Assembly: GCA_948579315.1 (NCBI GenBank)
Contig: CAPAOL010000029.1
Coordinates: 9,348-45,509, forward strand
Length of the DNA stretch: 36,162 nucleotides
Source of the DNA: an uncultured Phocaeicola sp.
GTDB taxonomy: Bacteria; Bacteroidota; Bacteroidia; Bacteroidales; Bacteroidaceae
Reading direction: 5' to 3'
Shown here: positions 18,326-26,296 of the stretch, piece after piece
Numbering within the stretch: the first letter of the stretch is position 1
Layout: each line of letters opens with the position of its first letter
Notes under the pieces: model-generated
Seen by the model: only the letters and a program-made list of their open reading frames with translations
Told to the model about the DNA's origin: nothing
Database searches by the model: none
Translations under genes and position numbers: made by a program

Positions 18326-18355
18326 CGACCTTAAACTAACTAACCTTTATTTTTT

Positions 18356-19954
18356 ATGTTTACTGACTTATTGCATTCCTCTTATTTTTCCCTTTTCCTA
18401 ATTGTCGCATTAGGGTTTATGCTGGGAAGAATAAAAATCAGAGGATTATCTCTCGATGTGTCGGCGGTTATTTTCATTGCCCTTCTTTTCGGGCATTTTG
18501 GAGTTGTCATTCCTAAAGAATTAGGAAACTTCGGTTTGGTGCTCTTCATTTTTACCATCGGAATTCAGGCAGGTCCCGGATTCTTTGACTCTTTCCGTAG
18601 TAAAGGAAAGACACTCATCCTCATCACTATGCTTATTATTTGTTCCGCCTGTCTTACCGCAGTTGGACTGAAATATGCATTTGATATCGATACACCAAGT
18701 GTTGTCGGTCTGATTGCCGGAGCGCTGACCAGTACGCCGGGTTTGGCTGTTGCCATCGACAGTACCCATTCTCCTTTGGCTTCTATTGCTTATGGTATCG
18801 CATATCCGTTTGGAGTGATCGGCGTGATTCTGTTTGTCAAGCTGTTGCCTAAAATCATGCGAGTGGATTTAGATAAAGAAGCCCGTCGCCTGGAGATAGA
18901 ACGTCGCGGACAATTCCCGGAATTGACCACTTGTATTTATCGCGTCACTAATGCGAATGTATTCAATCGTAGCCTAGTGCAAATTAATGCGCGCGCTATG
19001 ACAGGAGCTGTCATTTCACGCCTGAAACACAATGATGAAATATCCATACCTACCGCCCATACGGTGTTGCATGAAGGAGACTACATACAAGCCGTAGGTA
19101 GTAAAGAATCACTGGATCAACTGGCTGTGTTGGTAGGCGAGAGAGAAGAAGGAGAACTGCCTTTGGATAAAACGCAGGAAATAGAATCTTTGCTATTGAC
19201 CAAAAAAGACATGATAAACAAACAACTGGGTGATTTGAACTTACAGAAAAACTTTGGTTGTACAGTGACTCGTGTTCGTCGAAGCGGAATTGATCTGTCT
19301 CCGTCTCCCGATTTAGCCTTGAAGTTTGGTGATAAACTGATGGTGGTAGGTGAGAAAGAGGGACTTAAAGGAGTAGCCCGCCTGTTGGGAAACAATGCGA
19401 AGAAACTATCTGATACGGACTTTTTCCCCATTGCAATGGGTATTGTATTGGGCGTGTTGTTCGGCAAAATAAATATCTCTTTCTCTGATAGTCTGTCATT
19501 CTCACCAGGACTGACGGGGGGAGTTTTGATGGTAGCTCTTGTGTTGAGTGCGATAGGTAAGACAGGGCCCATTATCTGGTCTATGTCCGGACCTGCCAAC
19601 CAGTTGTTGCGTCAGTTAGGTCTGCTTCTTTTCCTTGCCGAAGTGGGAACTTCTGCCGGTAAGAATCTGGTAGCTACTTTTCAGGAAAGCGGATTATTGA
19701 TGTTCGGAGTAGGAGCTGCCATCACATTGGTGCCAATGTTTGTTGCAGCCATTGTCGGACATTTCGTGTTTAAAATCAGTTTGCTTGATTTGCTGGGAAC
19801 TATTACGGGAGGCATGACAAGTACTCCGGGACTTGCTGCCGCCGACTCTATGGTGGATAGCAATATTCCGAGCGTAGCTTACGCAACTGTTTATCCGATT
19901 GCCATGGTATTTTTGATTCTGTTTATTCAAGTAATAGCCTCAGCTGTATATTAA
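18356..19954 (+). CDS. AspT/YidE/YbjL-family putative transporter with two TrkA-C domains
   Basis: A 532-residue integral membrane protein. Two homologous membrane halves flank a central soluble part. Each half carries the same signature, GALTSTPGLAVA near 122-133 and GGMTSTPGLAAA near 485-496, which marks the AspT duplication family. The middle (about 185-350) holds two TrkA-C (RCK_C) regulatory domains (GAVISRLKHNDEISIPTAHT; FGCTVTRVRRSGIDLSPSPDL). The best known member, AspT, exchanges aspartate for alanine; most relatives, including YidE and YbjL, have no proven substrate, so none is assigned. Its own promoter and the change of theme separate it from the PUL. Confidence 0.9.
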   Translation: MFTDLLHSSYFSLFLIVALGFMLGRIKIRGLSLDVSAVIFIALLFGHFGVVIPKELGNFGLVLFIFTIGIQAGPGFFDSFRSKGKTLILITMLIICSACLTAVGLKYAFDIDTPSVVGLIAGALTSTPGLAVAIDSTHSPLASIAYGIAYPFGVIGVILFVKLLPKIMRVDLDKEARRLEIERRGQFPELTTCIYRVTNANVFNRSLVQINARAMTGAVISRLKHNDEISIPTAHTVLHEGDYIQAVGSKESLDQLAVLVGEREEGELPLDKTQEIESLLLTKKDMINKQLGDLNLQKNFGCTVTRVRRSGIDLSPSPDLALKFGDKLMVVGEKEGLKGVARLLGNNAKKLSDTDFFPIAMGIVLGVLFGKINISFSDSLSFSPGLTGGVLMVALVLSAIGKTGPIIWSMSGPANQLLRQLGLLLFLAEVGTSAGKNLVATFQESGLLMFGVGAAITLVPMFVAAIVGHFVFKISLLDLLGTITGGMTSTPGLAAADSMVDSNIPSVAYATVYPIAMVFLILFIQVIASAVY

Positions 19955-19972
19955 CAGAGTTTTACGCAATAA

Positions 19973-20003
19973 TTGATTGTTAAATAAATAGTTTGTATCT
20001 TTG
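19973..20003 (+). promoter_or_regulatory. Bacteroidetes-type promoter of the small membrane protein/TonB receptor operon
   Basis: TTG 19973-19975, 20 nt, then TATCTTTG 19996-20003, a perfect -7 consensus. Its position rules out a TTG translation start at 20001 for the downstream gene, since that codon lies inside the promoter. Confidence 0.8.
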
Positions 20004-20024
20004 CCGCCCCAAAGAAAAAATGAG

Positions 20025-20381
20025 GTGAAACGATTGTTATTGAATATTACACGCTACTTCTTGCCGATATTGTTTGTATCGTATCTGGTAAGCTTTACAT
20101 TCTTTGCCCACTTGCATGTGGTCAATGGCGTGACAATCGTCCATTCACACCCGTTTAAGAAAGGGGCGGCACATGAGCATTCTATAGTCGAACTACAGTT
20201 GATTCATTTTCTGTCTCACTTAACTGCAGACGGTGCGGCTGTTGTTTTTGCTCTTTCCCTTTTCATTCCTTTCTTATTATGCTTGTTGCCCGGACGTTTG
20301 CAACACACTCACTATCATTGTCCGTATCATGGGGTAGTGGGACTTAGGGCACCCCCAGTTATTCGTTTCTCTATTCTTTGA
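20025..20381 (+). CDS. Small His-rich membrane protein upstream of a TonB-dependent receptor
   Basis: No ATG fits: the only nearby ATG (20020) is out of frame and hits a stop two codons later. GTG 20025 gives a 118-residue protein beginning VKRLLLNITRYFLPILF; TTG 20034 is an alternative. Two hydrophobic segments (about 10-28 and 70-92) flank a His-rich region (HLHVVNGVTIVHSHP, HEHSIVELQLIHFLSHL), and there is a second His cluster (HTHYHCPYHG) near the C-terminus. I do not recognise the family. The His clusters and the TonB receptor 86 bp downstream suggest binding or sensing of a transition metal or metal complex at the membrane, but that is inference. Confidence 0.65.
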   Translation: MKRLLLNITRYFLPILFVSYLVSFTFFAHLHVVNGVTIVHSHPFKKGAAHEHSIVELQLIHFLSHLTADGAAVVFALSLFIPFLLCLLPGRLQHTHYHCPYHGVVGLRAPPVIRFSIL

Positions 20382-20467
20382 ATGATGATACCGTACCTTG
20401 CATGAAGGTAGGGCATTGTCTGTCTATTTGTGTAAATACTTATCGAAAACGAATAACAAACGAAAAT

Positions 20468-22789
20468 ATGAAGAAATACATCTTTTCGCTTGTCTGCCTG
20501 TGCTGTGCATTGTTGCCTGCTCTCGAAGGACAAGCCCATGAATATCCTGATCATCCCGAATTACGTAAGTCAGATGCCAACATTGTTGGTCATATTCTTG
20601 ATAAAAATACCAAAGAGCATTTATCCTATATTACAGTTGCCTTGAAAGGTACGACCATCGGAACTGTGACCGATGCTACCGGGCATTATTTCTTGAAGAA
20701 TCTTCCCGAAGGTGATTTTGTGCTGGAGGTTAGTTCGGTAGGATATAAAACCGTCAGACGGAATGTGACGCTGAAGAAAGGGCGTACATTGGAAGAAGAT
20801 TTCGAGATAGAAGAAGATGCGGTTGCTTTGGATGGCGTAGTCGTATCTGCCAATCGTAATGAAACCACCCGCCGTTTGGCTCCGACACTGGTGAATGTAG
20901 TGGATTTGAAAATCTTTGAGAATACCAATTCCACGACTTTGGCGCAAGGATTGAGCTTTCAGCCGGGCGTCCGTGTAGAGTCCAATTGTCAGAATTGCGG
21001 TTTCCAGCAAGTACGTATCAATGGGCTGGATGGTCCTTATACCCAAATCCTGCTCGATTCCCGTCCCATTTTTAGCGCGCTTTCCGGTGTGTATGGTATC
21101 GAACAGATTCCTGCCAGCATGATAGAACGTGTGGAAGTGATGCGTGGAGGCGGGTCGGCATTGTTCGGCTCATCTGCCATTGCCGGTACAATCAATATCA
21201 TCACTAAAGAACCGATACGCAATTCCGGTATGTTATCCCATACGATTACGGGAATGGGCGATGGCGACGCTTTCGACAACAGTACGGCATTGAACGCGTC
21301 TCTCGTGACGGACGACCAGCGTGCAGGTTTGTATATCTTCGGTCAGAACCGCCATCGTTCCGCGTATGACCATGATGGCGACGGATATTCTGAAATACCT
21401 CAATTGCACGGTCAGACAATTGGTTTCCGCTCGTTTCTGAAAACAACGACTTATTCGAAACTTACTTTTGAATATCACCACATGGAAGAATTCCGCAGAG
21501 GAGGAGATTTGTTGAACCACCCGCCTCACGAAGCGAATGTGGCAGAACAGACCGAACACTCAATCAATGGCGGAGGACTGAAGTTCGATTATTTCTCACC
21601 TAACGAGAAACATCGTTTCAATGTGTTTGCATCTGCGCAACACATCAATCGTGACAGCTATTATGGTGGCGGACAAGATCCGAATGCTTACGGAAATACC
21701 ACCGATTTGAACTGGATGGCAGGATCGCAATATGTTTATAGCTTCGGAAAATGTATCTTCATGCCTTCCGACCTGACTGCCGGCATAGAATTCAATCAAG
21801 ATAAACTGGAAGACAACATGTGGGGCTACCACCGTACAGTAGACCAGAGAGTGAATATTGGTAGTGCTTTCCTTCAGAATGAATGGAAAAACGAGCATTG
21901 GGGATTCCTGATTGGCGGCCGTTTGGATAAGCACAATCTGATTGACCATGTGATATTCAGTCCGCGTGCCAACTTGCGTTATAATCCGACAGAAAACATC
22001 AATCTTCGTTTCAGTTACTCATCCGGCTTCCGTGCTCCGCAGGCTTTCGACGAAGATTTGCATGTGGAGAACGTGGGTGGTAATGTAGCGATGGTTGAAC
22101 TGGCAGATAATCTGAAAGAAGAAAGATCACAGAGCTTGAGTGCTTCGGCAGATATTTATCATCGCTTTGGTGCGTTTCAGGTTAACTGCCTGGTAGAAGG
22201 ATTCTATACAAAGTTGTCGGATGTTTTTGCCCTTACCGATGGAGAGGTGGTGGATGGAATCCTGACACGTACACGCTACAATGCACCGGGAGCTCGTGTG
22301 ATGGGGCTGACGTTGGAAGGAAAGATGGCCTATCTGACTAAATTTCAGCTTCAGGCAGGAGTTACTCTGCAACAAAGCCATTACAGCGAACCGCATGTAT
22401 GGAACAAAGAAGCTCCGGCGGTGAAGAAAATGATGCGTACGCCAAATACCTACGGTTATTTCACAGCAACCTACACTCCGGTAAAACCATTATCTGTCGC
22501 TCTTTCCGGTACCTATACCGGTTCGATGCTGGTTCCCCACGAGCCGGTTCCGGGATTTCTTGAAAATCCGATAACGGTGAATACCAAAGACTTCTTCGAC
22601 ATCGGTTTGAAAGCCGCTTATGACTTCAAGCTTTACAAGTCGGTGAACCTTCAGGTGAATGTCGGCATACAGAATATTTTCAATGCCTATCAGAACGATT
22701 TCGATAAAGGAGCTGATCGTGACTCGGGCTATATCTATGGTCCGTCACTGCCGAGAAGTTTCTTTGCAGGGGTGAAGATCAGTTACTAA
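20468..22789 (+). CDS. TonB-dependent outer-membrane receptor (BtuB/FepA-like, metal or cofactor uptake)
   Basis: From ATG 20468 the protein is 773 residues with a signal peptide (MKKYIFSLVCLCCALLPALEG). The longer frame from 20378 is rejected because it adds a non-signal segment. A carboxypeptidase-regulatory-like domain (about 37-115, NIVGHILDKNTKEHLSY) precedes the plug (VVVSANRNETTRRLAPT, GLSFQPGVRV, a CQNC pair at Cys174/Cys177, VRINGLDGPYTQILLDSRP, IERVEVMRGGGSALFGSSAIAGTINIITKEP). The barrel ends in SFFAGVKISY. At under 800 residues and with no SusD partner it is not a glycan SusC. It belongs with receptors for siderophores, haem, cobalamin or metal ions; the His-rich gene before it favours a metal, but the substrate cannot be fixed. 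Confidence 0.88.
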   Translation: MKKYIFSLVCLCCALLPALEGQAHEYPDHPELRKSDANIVGHILDKNTKEHLSYITVALKGTTIGTVTDATGHYFLKNLPEGDFVLEVSSVGYKTVRRNVTLKKGRTLEEDFEIEEDAVALDGVVVSANRNETTRRLAPTLVNVVDLKIFENTNSTTLAQGLSFQPGVRVESNCQNCGFQQVRINGLDGPYTQILLDSRPIFSALSGVYGIEQIPASMIERVEVMRGGGSALFGSSAIAGTINIITKEPIRNSGMLSHTITGMGDGDAFDNSTALNASLVTDDQRAGLYIFGQNRHRSAYDHDGDGYSEIPQLHGQTIGFRSFLKTTTYSKLTFEYHHMEEFRRGGDLLNHPPHEANVAEQTEHSINGGGLKFDYFSPNEKHRFNVFASAQHINRDSYYGGGQDPNAYGNTTDLNWMAGSQYVYSFGKCIFMPSDLTAGIEFNQDKLEDNMWGYHRTVDQRVNIGSAFLQNEWKNEHWGFLIGGRLDKHNLIDHVIFSPRANLRYNPTENINLRFSYSSGFRAPQAFDEDLHVENVGGNVAMVELADNLKEERSQSLSASADIYHRFGAFQVNCLVEGFYTKLSDVFALTDGEVVDGILTRTRYNAPGARVMGLTLEGKMAYLTKFQLQAGVTLQQSHYSEPHVWNKEAPAVKKMMRTPNTYGYFTATYTPVKPLSVALSGTYTGSMLVPHEPVPGFLENPITVNTKDFFDIGLKAAYDFKLYKSVNLQVNVGIQNIFNAYQNDFDKGADRDSGYIYGPSLPRSFFAGVKISY

Positions 22790-22801
22790 TTGGTAAGAAA
22801 T

Positions 22802-22952
22802 AGTTTCCCGGCACAATACTTTTAGTTTCCCGGCTTGAAACTGTAGTTTCCCCGTAGAGAAACCATAGTTCCCCCGTGGGGAAACCATAGTTTCTCTGTG
22901 GGGAAACAAAAGTTTCCTTATGGGGAAATAAAAGTTTCAAGCAGCTGAAACG
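22802..22952. repeat. Array of seven 21-22-bp palindromic units (GTTTC...GAAAC)
   Basis: Units start at 22802, 22824, 22845, 22867, 22889, 22911 and 22933. Most have outer arms GTTTC and GAAAC with variable but largely self-complementary cores, for example GTTTCCCCGTAGAGAAAC, a GTTCCCCC/GGGGAAAC core in the fourth unit, and GTTTCAAGCAGCTGAAAC in the seventh. The array fills the gap between the convergent TonB receptor (+) and CDF exporter (-) genes (22790-23059). The remaining roughly 107 bp of the gap show nothing clear. Confidence 0.85.
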
Positions 22953-23059
22953 TTGCAAACAACTTGTCACTACTCCTGAAATCTCCATGAATAAGAGCTT
23001 TTGGAAGTATTAGTGATAGGTGATAAAGGAAAGTGAAAAAAACTTTGTGTAGGGATACA

Positions 23060-23974
23060 TCAAACCATGTCTTTATCGACCCCGAATTTCTCTCCTGTCT
23101 GACATCCGCCGGCAGGTTCCACATGTACCAGAATGTCATACACGTTATCCACCGAATTAATAATACTCTTCTCCACCGCATCTGCAATTTCATGTGCTTG
23201 TGTGATGGTAATTTGCGGATTCACTTCTATATCAAGGGTAATCATATAAAGATTTCCTATCATTCGTGACCGGACACGATGCGGATTGTTGGCACCAGGC
23301 ACTTTCTCCACAGCCTCGAATATCTTATTATATACATTAACATCTTTCACCCCGTCCATTAGCTCCACATTGGAATCAATAAAAATGCTGATGGAAGATT
23401 TGATGATAAAGAGACTGATTATCAATCCTGTTATCGAATCGAGTATGGGTAATTTGAAGATGAAAGTGAATGTCAATCCTAACAAAACACCGGTTGAGAT
23501 GATCACATCATTACGCATATTGATAGCGTTTGCCGTGAGCATGGAGCTGTTGATCTTCTTTCCCTGTTTGTATTGGTATAAAGCCAGCAAGAGTTTACCG
23601 ATAATAGAAAACACGGTGACATAGATAGCGATAGACGATGGTATCCCTTTCACTTCATCTGAAAAAATGCTTTGAATGGATGATATCAACATTTGTACAC
23701 CGGCATAAAATATCACCAGTGACAGAATCTTTGTCGCGATGCCTTCCGCTTTCTCGTAACCGAATACATATTTCTTTGAAGGAGGACGGTTGATGAGGCG
23801 TGCCGTAAAAATCATAACGATAGATATTACGACGTCGGTTGCCGAGTCGATACCGTCGCCCACTACCGCCAAACTACCGGTCCATAAACCGATGATGATT
23901 TTTGATGCGGACAGAATTGCATTGCCAATGGTGCTAATCCATGAGGTTTTGATTAAGATATTCTCTCTTGACAT
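23060..23974 (-). CDS. Cation diffusion facilitator (CDF) family metal exporter
   Basis: A 304-residue protein with about six membrane segments and a C-terminal cytoplasmic domain (VNVYNKIFEAVEKVPGANNPHRVRSR... HVEPAGG), the standard CDF layout, normally a homodimeric metal/proton antiporter of the inner membrane. Membrane metal site: Asp43-x3-Asp47 in TM2 (GIDSATDVV), as in FieF/YiiP. In TM5 the expected His or Asp is Asn152 with Asp156 (NMRND). TM5 Asn is less usual and may shift specificity from zinc or iron; the metal is not assigned. It is transcribed convergently with the TonB receptor. Confidence 0.92.
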   Translation of the reverse strand: MSRENILIKTSWISTIGNAILSASKIIIGLWTGSLAVVGDGIDSATDVVISIVMIFTARLINRPPSKKYVFGYEKAEGIATKILSLVIFYAGVQMLISSIQSIFSDEVKGIPSSIAIYVTVFSIIGKLLLALYQYKQGKKINSSMLTANAINMRNDVIISTGVLLGLTFTFIFKLPILDSITGLIISLFIIKSSISIFIDSNVELMDGVKDVNVYNKIFEAVEKVPGANNPHRVRSRMIGNLYMITLDIEVNPQITITQAHEIADAVEKSIINSVDNVYDILVHVEPAGGCQTGEKFGVDKDMV

Positions 23975-24019
23975 TGAAGTGACTCTTTATAATTAATTGT
24001 TTGATTGGGATTGGCTAGC

Positions 24020-24027
24020 AAAGATAA
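24020..24027 (-). promoter_or_regulatory. -7 box (TATCTTTG) of the CDF exporter gene
   Basis: On the minus strand TATCTTTG lies 45 bp before the CDF start codon. The -33 element is not obvious at the usual 19-20 nt spacing. Confidence 0.5.
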
Positions 24028-24127
24028 ACATTTATAAGAGTCTGTGGTGGCAAGTCGCAAAAAAACTTTTTTCGGGCTGATACTAAATGTAACGTACCCA
24101 AGATGGAGCGGCTTGAAGAAATAGGAA

Positions 24128-24177
24128 ATCCCCATTTATAATGGAAGATTTGTTTCCTTCTCATTATAAATGGGGAT
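24128..24177 (-). terminator. Perfect 16-bp inverted repeat after the AICAR transformylase gene
   Basis: The arms ATCCCCATTTATAATG (24128-24143) and its exact complement (24162-24177) are separated by 18 nt. On the minus strand the hairpin lies 28 bp after the stop of the gene ending at 24206 and is followed by a pyrimidine-rich TTTCCTATTTCTTC stretch, so it probably ends that transcript. Confidence 0.7.
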
Positions 24178-24205
24178 GTATGGAATAAAAATAATCGCTG
24201 TTTTT

Positions 24206-25381
24206 TTAATGGTGGAACAAGCGGATGCCTGTAAATGCCATTGCCATATTATATTTGTCGCAAGTTCCAATCACATGGTCATCACGTACGGAGCCACCCG
24301 GTTGTGCAATGTAGCTGACACCACTCTTATGTGCGCGTTCTATATTATCTCCGAATGGGAAGAAAGCGTCCGATCCTAAAGCTACACCTGTCATTGTATT
24401 CAGCCATGCCCGTTTTTCTTCACGTGTCAGCACTTCCGGCTTTTCGGTGAAGAACTGTTGCCAAACGCCGTCTGCCAATACATCGTCATAATCCTCCGAG
24501 ATGTAAACGTCAATGGTGTTGTCGCGATCTGCACGACGGATTTTCTCAATCCATGGCAAGTTCATCACTTTCGGATGTTGGCGTAAATACCAGATATCTG
24601 CTTTGTTTCCTGCCAGTCGCGTACAGTGGATACGCGACTGCTGACCTGCGCCAATACCGATTGCCTGTCCGTCTTTGGCATAACATACCGAATTGGATTG
24701 TGTATATTTTAAAGTGATTAAGGCAATGATTAAGTCACGTTTTGCATCAGCCGGGATTTCTTTGTTCTGCGTAGGCATCTCTTTCAAAAGACTTTCATCG
24801 ATCTTCAATTCGTTTCTTCCTTGTTCGAAAGTCACACCGAATACATCTTTGTGTTCGATAGGAGCCGGACGGTATGTAGGATCTATCTTTATTACATTAT
24901 AAGTCCCTTTTCTTTTATTCTTCAGAATTTCCAGCGCTTCGGGTGTGTAGTCGGGGGCAATTACGCCGTCGGACACTTCACGGTTGATGATGCGTGCTGT
25001 TTCTTCGTCGCAAGTGTCGGACAATGCAATGAAATCTCCGTAAGATGACATACGGTCTGCACCACGTGCACGTGCGTATGCTGTGGCCAATGGAGATAGT
25101 TTCATGTCGTCTACGAAATAAATCTTTTTCAGCGTGTCGCTCATTTCTACTGCAACGGCAGCCCCCGCAGGGCTGACATGTTTAAAAGAAGCGGCAGCCG
25201 GTAGTCCGGTAGCTTCTTTCAGTTCTTTCACTAATTGCCAACTGTTGAACGCATCCAGCAGATTGATATAACCGGGACGTCCGTTCAATACTTCGATGGG
25301 GAGTTCTCCTTCTTTCATAAAGATACGGGCAGGCTTTTGATTAGGATTGCAGCCGTATTTCAGTTCGAGTTCGTTTGCCAT
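24206..25381 (-). CDS. Stand-alone AICAR transformylase (PurH C-terminal domain homologue)
   Basis: A 391-residue protein matching only the AICAR formyltransferase half of bifunctional PurH. It starts ELELKYGCNPNQKPA, where the transformylase domain of PurH normally begins, has the catalytic Lys67-His68 pair in SFKHVSPAG, and later NSVCYAKDGQAIGIGAGQQSR and the SDAFFPFGDNIE block with C-terminal GIRLFHH. The MGS-like IMP cyclohydrolase domain (about 190 residues) is absent, and upstream DNA shows no trace of it. The expected reaction is formyl transfer from 10-formyl-THF to AICAR giving FAICAR in purine synthesis. Whether a full-length purH exists elsewhere in the genome cannot be seen here. 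It is monocistronic with its own terminator. Confidence 0.92.
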   Translation of the reverse strand: MANELELKYGCNPNQKPARIFMKEGELPIEVLNGRPGYINLLDAFNSWQLVKELKEATGLPAAASFKHVSPAGAAVAVEMSDTLKKIYFVDDMKLSPLATAYARARGADRMSSYGDFIALSDTCDEETARIINREVSDGVIAPDYTPEALEILKNKRKGTYNVIKIDPTYRPAPIEHKDVFGVTFEQGRNELKIDESLLKEMPTQNKEIPADAKRDLIIALITLKYTQSNSVCYAKDGQAIGIGAGQQSRIHCTRLAGNKADIWYLRQHPKVMNLPWIEKIRRADRDNTIDVYISEDYDDVLADGVWQQFFTEKPEVLTREEKRAWLNTMTGVALGSDAFFPFGDNIERAHKSGVSYIAQPGGSVRDDHVIGTCDKYNMAMAFTGIRLFHH

Positions 25382-25429
25382 TTTATTAAATATAAAATTA
25401 CGAGTTACTAATTACAAAGTTGATAGCGA

Positions 25430-25437
25430 CAAAATTA
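25430..25437 (-). promoter_or_regulatory. Candidate -7 box of the AICAR transformylase gene
   Basis: TAATTTTG on the minus strand fits TAnnTTTG and lies 48 bp before the start codon. No good -33 element is seen, so it is tentative. Confidence 0.35.
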
Positions 25438-25536
25438 CTAAAAAAAGACTAGCTTGCCTAAAGTTGTGCCACAAAATAGTAGCATATAATTGGTATTTGC
25501 CAACGAATGAGGAGGTAAAATACCTATAAATGATGA

Positions 25537-25567
25537 TTGTATTTCAGCAAAATATTCCGTTCCTTTG
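25537..25567 (+). promoter_or_regulatory. Promoter of the hemerythrin/LuxR operon
   Basis: TTG 25537-25539, 20 nt, then TTCCTTTG 25560-25567, one base off the -7 consensus. It lies about 22 bp before the start codons at 25589/25592. A TTG start at 25565 would fall inside this box, so the ATG is preferred. Confidence 0.6.
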
Positions 25568-25591
25568 CAATCGCTAATATACACAGGTATG

Positions 25592-26296
25592 ATGGATAAT
25601 TTACAGAAATACAAGCCAACTGATAAGATGATTGATCTCATCAGCGATAATTATTCTTTATTGCAAGTGATGAGTCGTTTTGGACTTTCATTGGGATTTG
25701 GTGACAAAACAGTCAAAGAAGTTTGTGAACTGAATGGAGTGGACTGTCAGACCTTTCTGATTGTAGTCAACTTTATGACCGAAGGCTTTTCCCGGCTCGA
25801 TGGGGATAAAGATGATATTTCCATACCTGCATTGATTGATTATCTGCGGCAGGCGCATATTTATTTTCTTGATTTTTCTCTTCCGGCTATTCGTCGTAAA
25901 CTGATCGAGGCAATCGACTGTTCGCAGGACGATGTAGCTTTTCTTATTCTCAAGTTTTTTGACGAGTATACACGGGAAGTGCGTAAGCACATGGATTATG
26001 AAGAGAAAACCGTCTTTAAGTATGTCGATTCATTGCTTAAAGGAAATGCTCCCAAAAACTACCAGATCAGTACCTTTTCCAAACATCACGATCAGGTAGG
26101 GGAGAAGTTGACAGAACTAAAAAATATCATTATAAAATATTGTCCCGCCAAGGCAAATGAGAATATTCTGAATGCGGCTCTTTTTGATATATATGCTTGC
26201 GAAGCCGGATTGGAATCTCATTGCAAGGTGGAGGATTATATTTTTGTTCCTGCTATTCTGAATTTGGAAAGGAGGATGAGGGAAAATGAAAAGTAA
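25592..26296 (+). CDS. Hemerythrin-like di-iron protein (YtfE/RIC-type ligand set)
   Basis: The start is ATG 25592 or the adjacent ATG 25589; the product is about 234 residues and soluble. The C-terminal two thirds carries the full hemerythrin ligand pattern: His89 (QAHIYFL), His133-x3-Glu137 (KHMDYEE), His165/166 (SKHHDQ) and His210-x3-Glu214 (SHCKVED). This matches the di-iron site of the YtfE/RIC iron-sulfur repair proteins. The N-terminal about 80 residues (LISDNYSLLQVMSRFGLSLGFGDKTVKEVCELNGVD) resemble the small helical domain preceding hemerythrin in RIC/ScdA proteins. Known relatives respond to nitric oxide or oxidative damage. It overlaps the regulator gene by 11 bp, suggesting the di-iron site senses O2, NO or redox state for that regulator. 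Confidence 0.82.
   Translation: MDNLQKYKPTDKMIDLISDNYSLLQVMSRFGLSLGFGDKTVKEVCELNGVDCQTFLIVVNFMTEGFSRLDGDKDDISIPALIDYLRQAHIYFLDFSLPAIRRKLIEAIDCSQDDVAFLILKFFDEYTREVRKHMDYEEKTVFKYVDSLLKGNAPKNYQISTFSKHHDQVGEKLTELKNIIIKYCPAKANENILNAALFDIYACEAGLESHCKVEDYIFVPAILNLERRMRENEK

Noticed and set aside
20001..20024. TTG start at 20001 for the His-rich membrane protein
   Set aside because: The codon lies inside the TATCTTTG promoter box, so it cannot be in the mRNA. GTG 20025 is preferred.
22802..22952. CRISPR array
   Set aside because: The units are contiguous 21-22-bp palindromes with no unique 30-40-bp spacers, and no cas genes are present.
22918..23193. 91-codon minus-strand frame overlapping the CDF exporter C-terminus
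   Set aside because: It overlaps the end of the CDF gene in another frame and extends into the palindromic array. No family resemblance.
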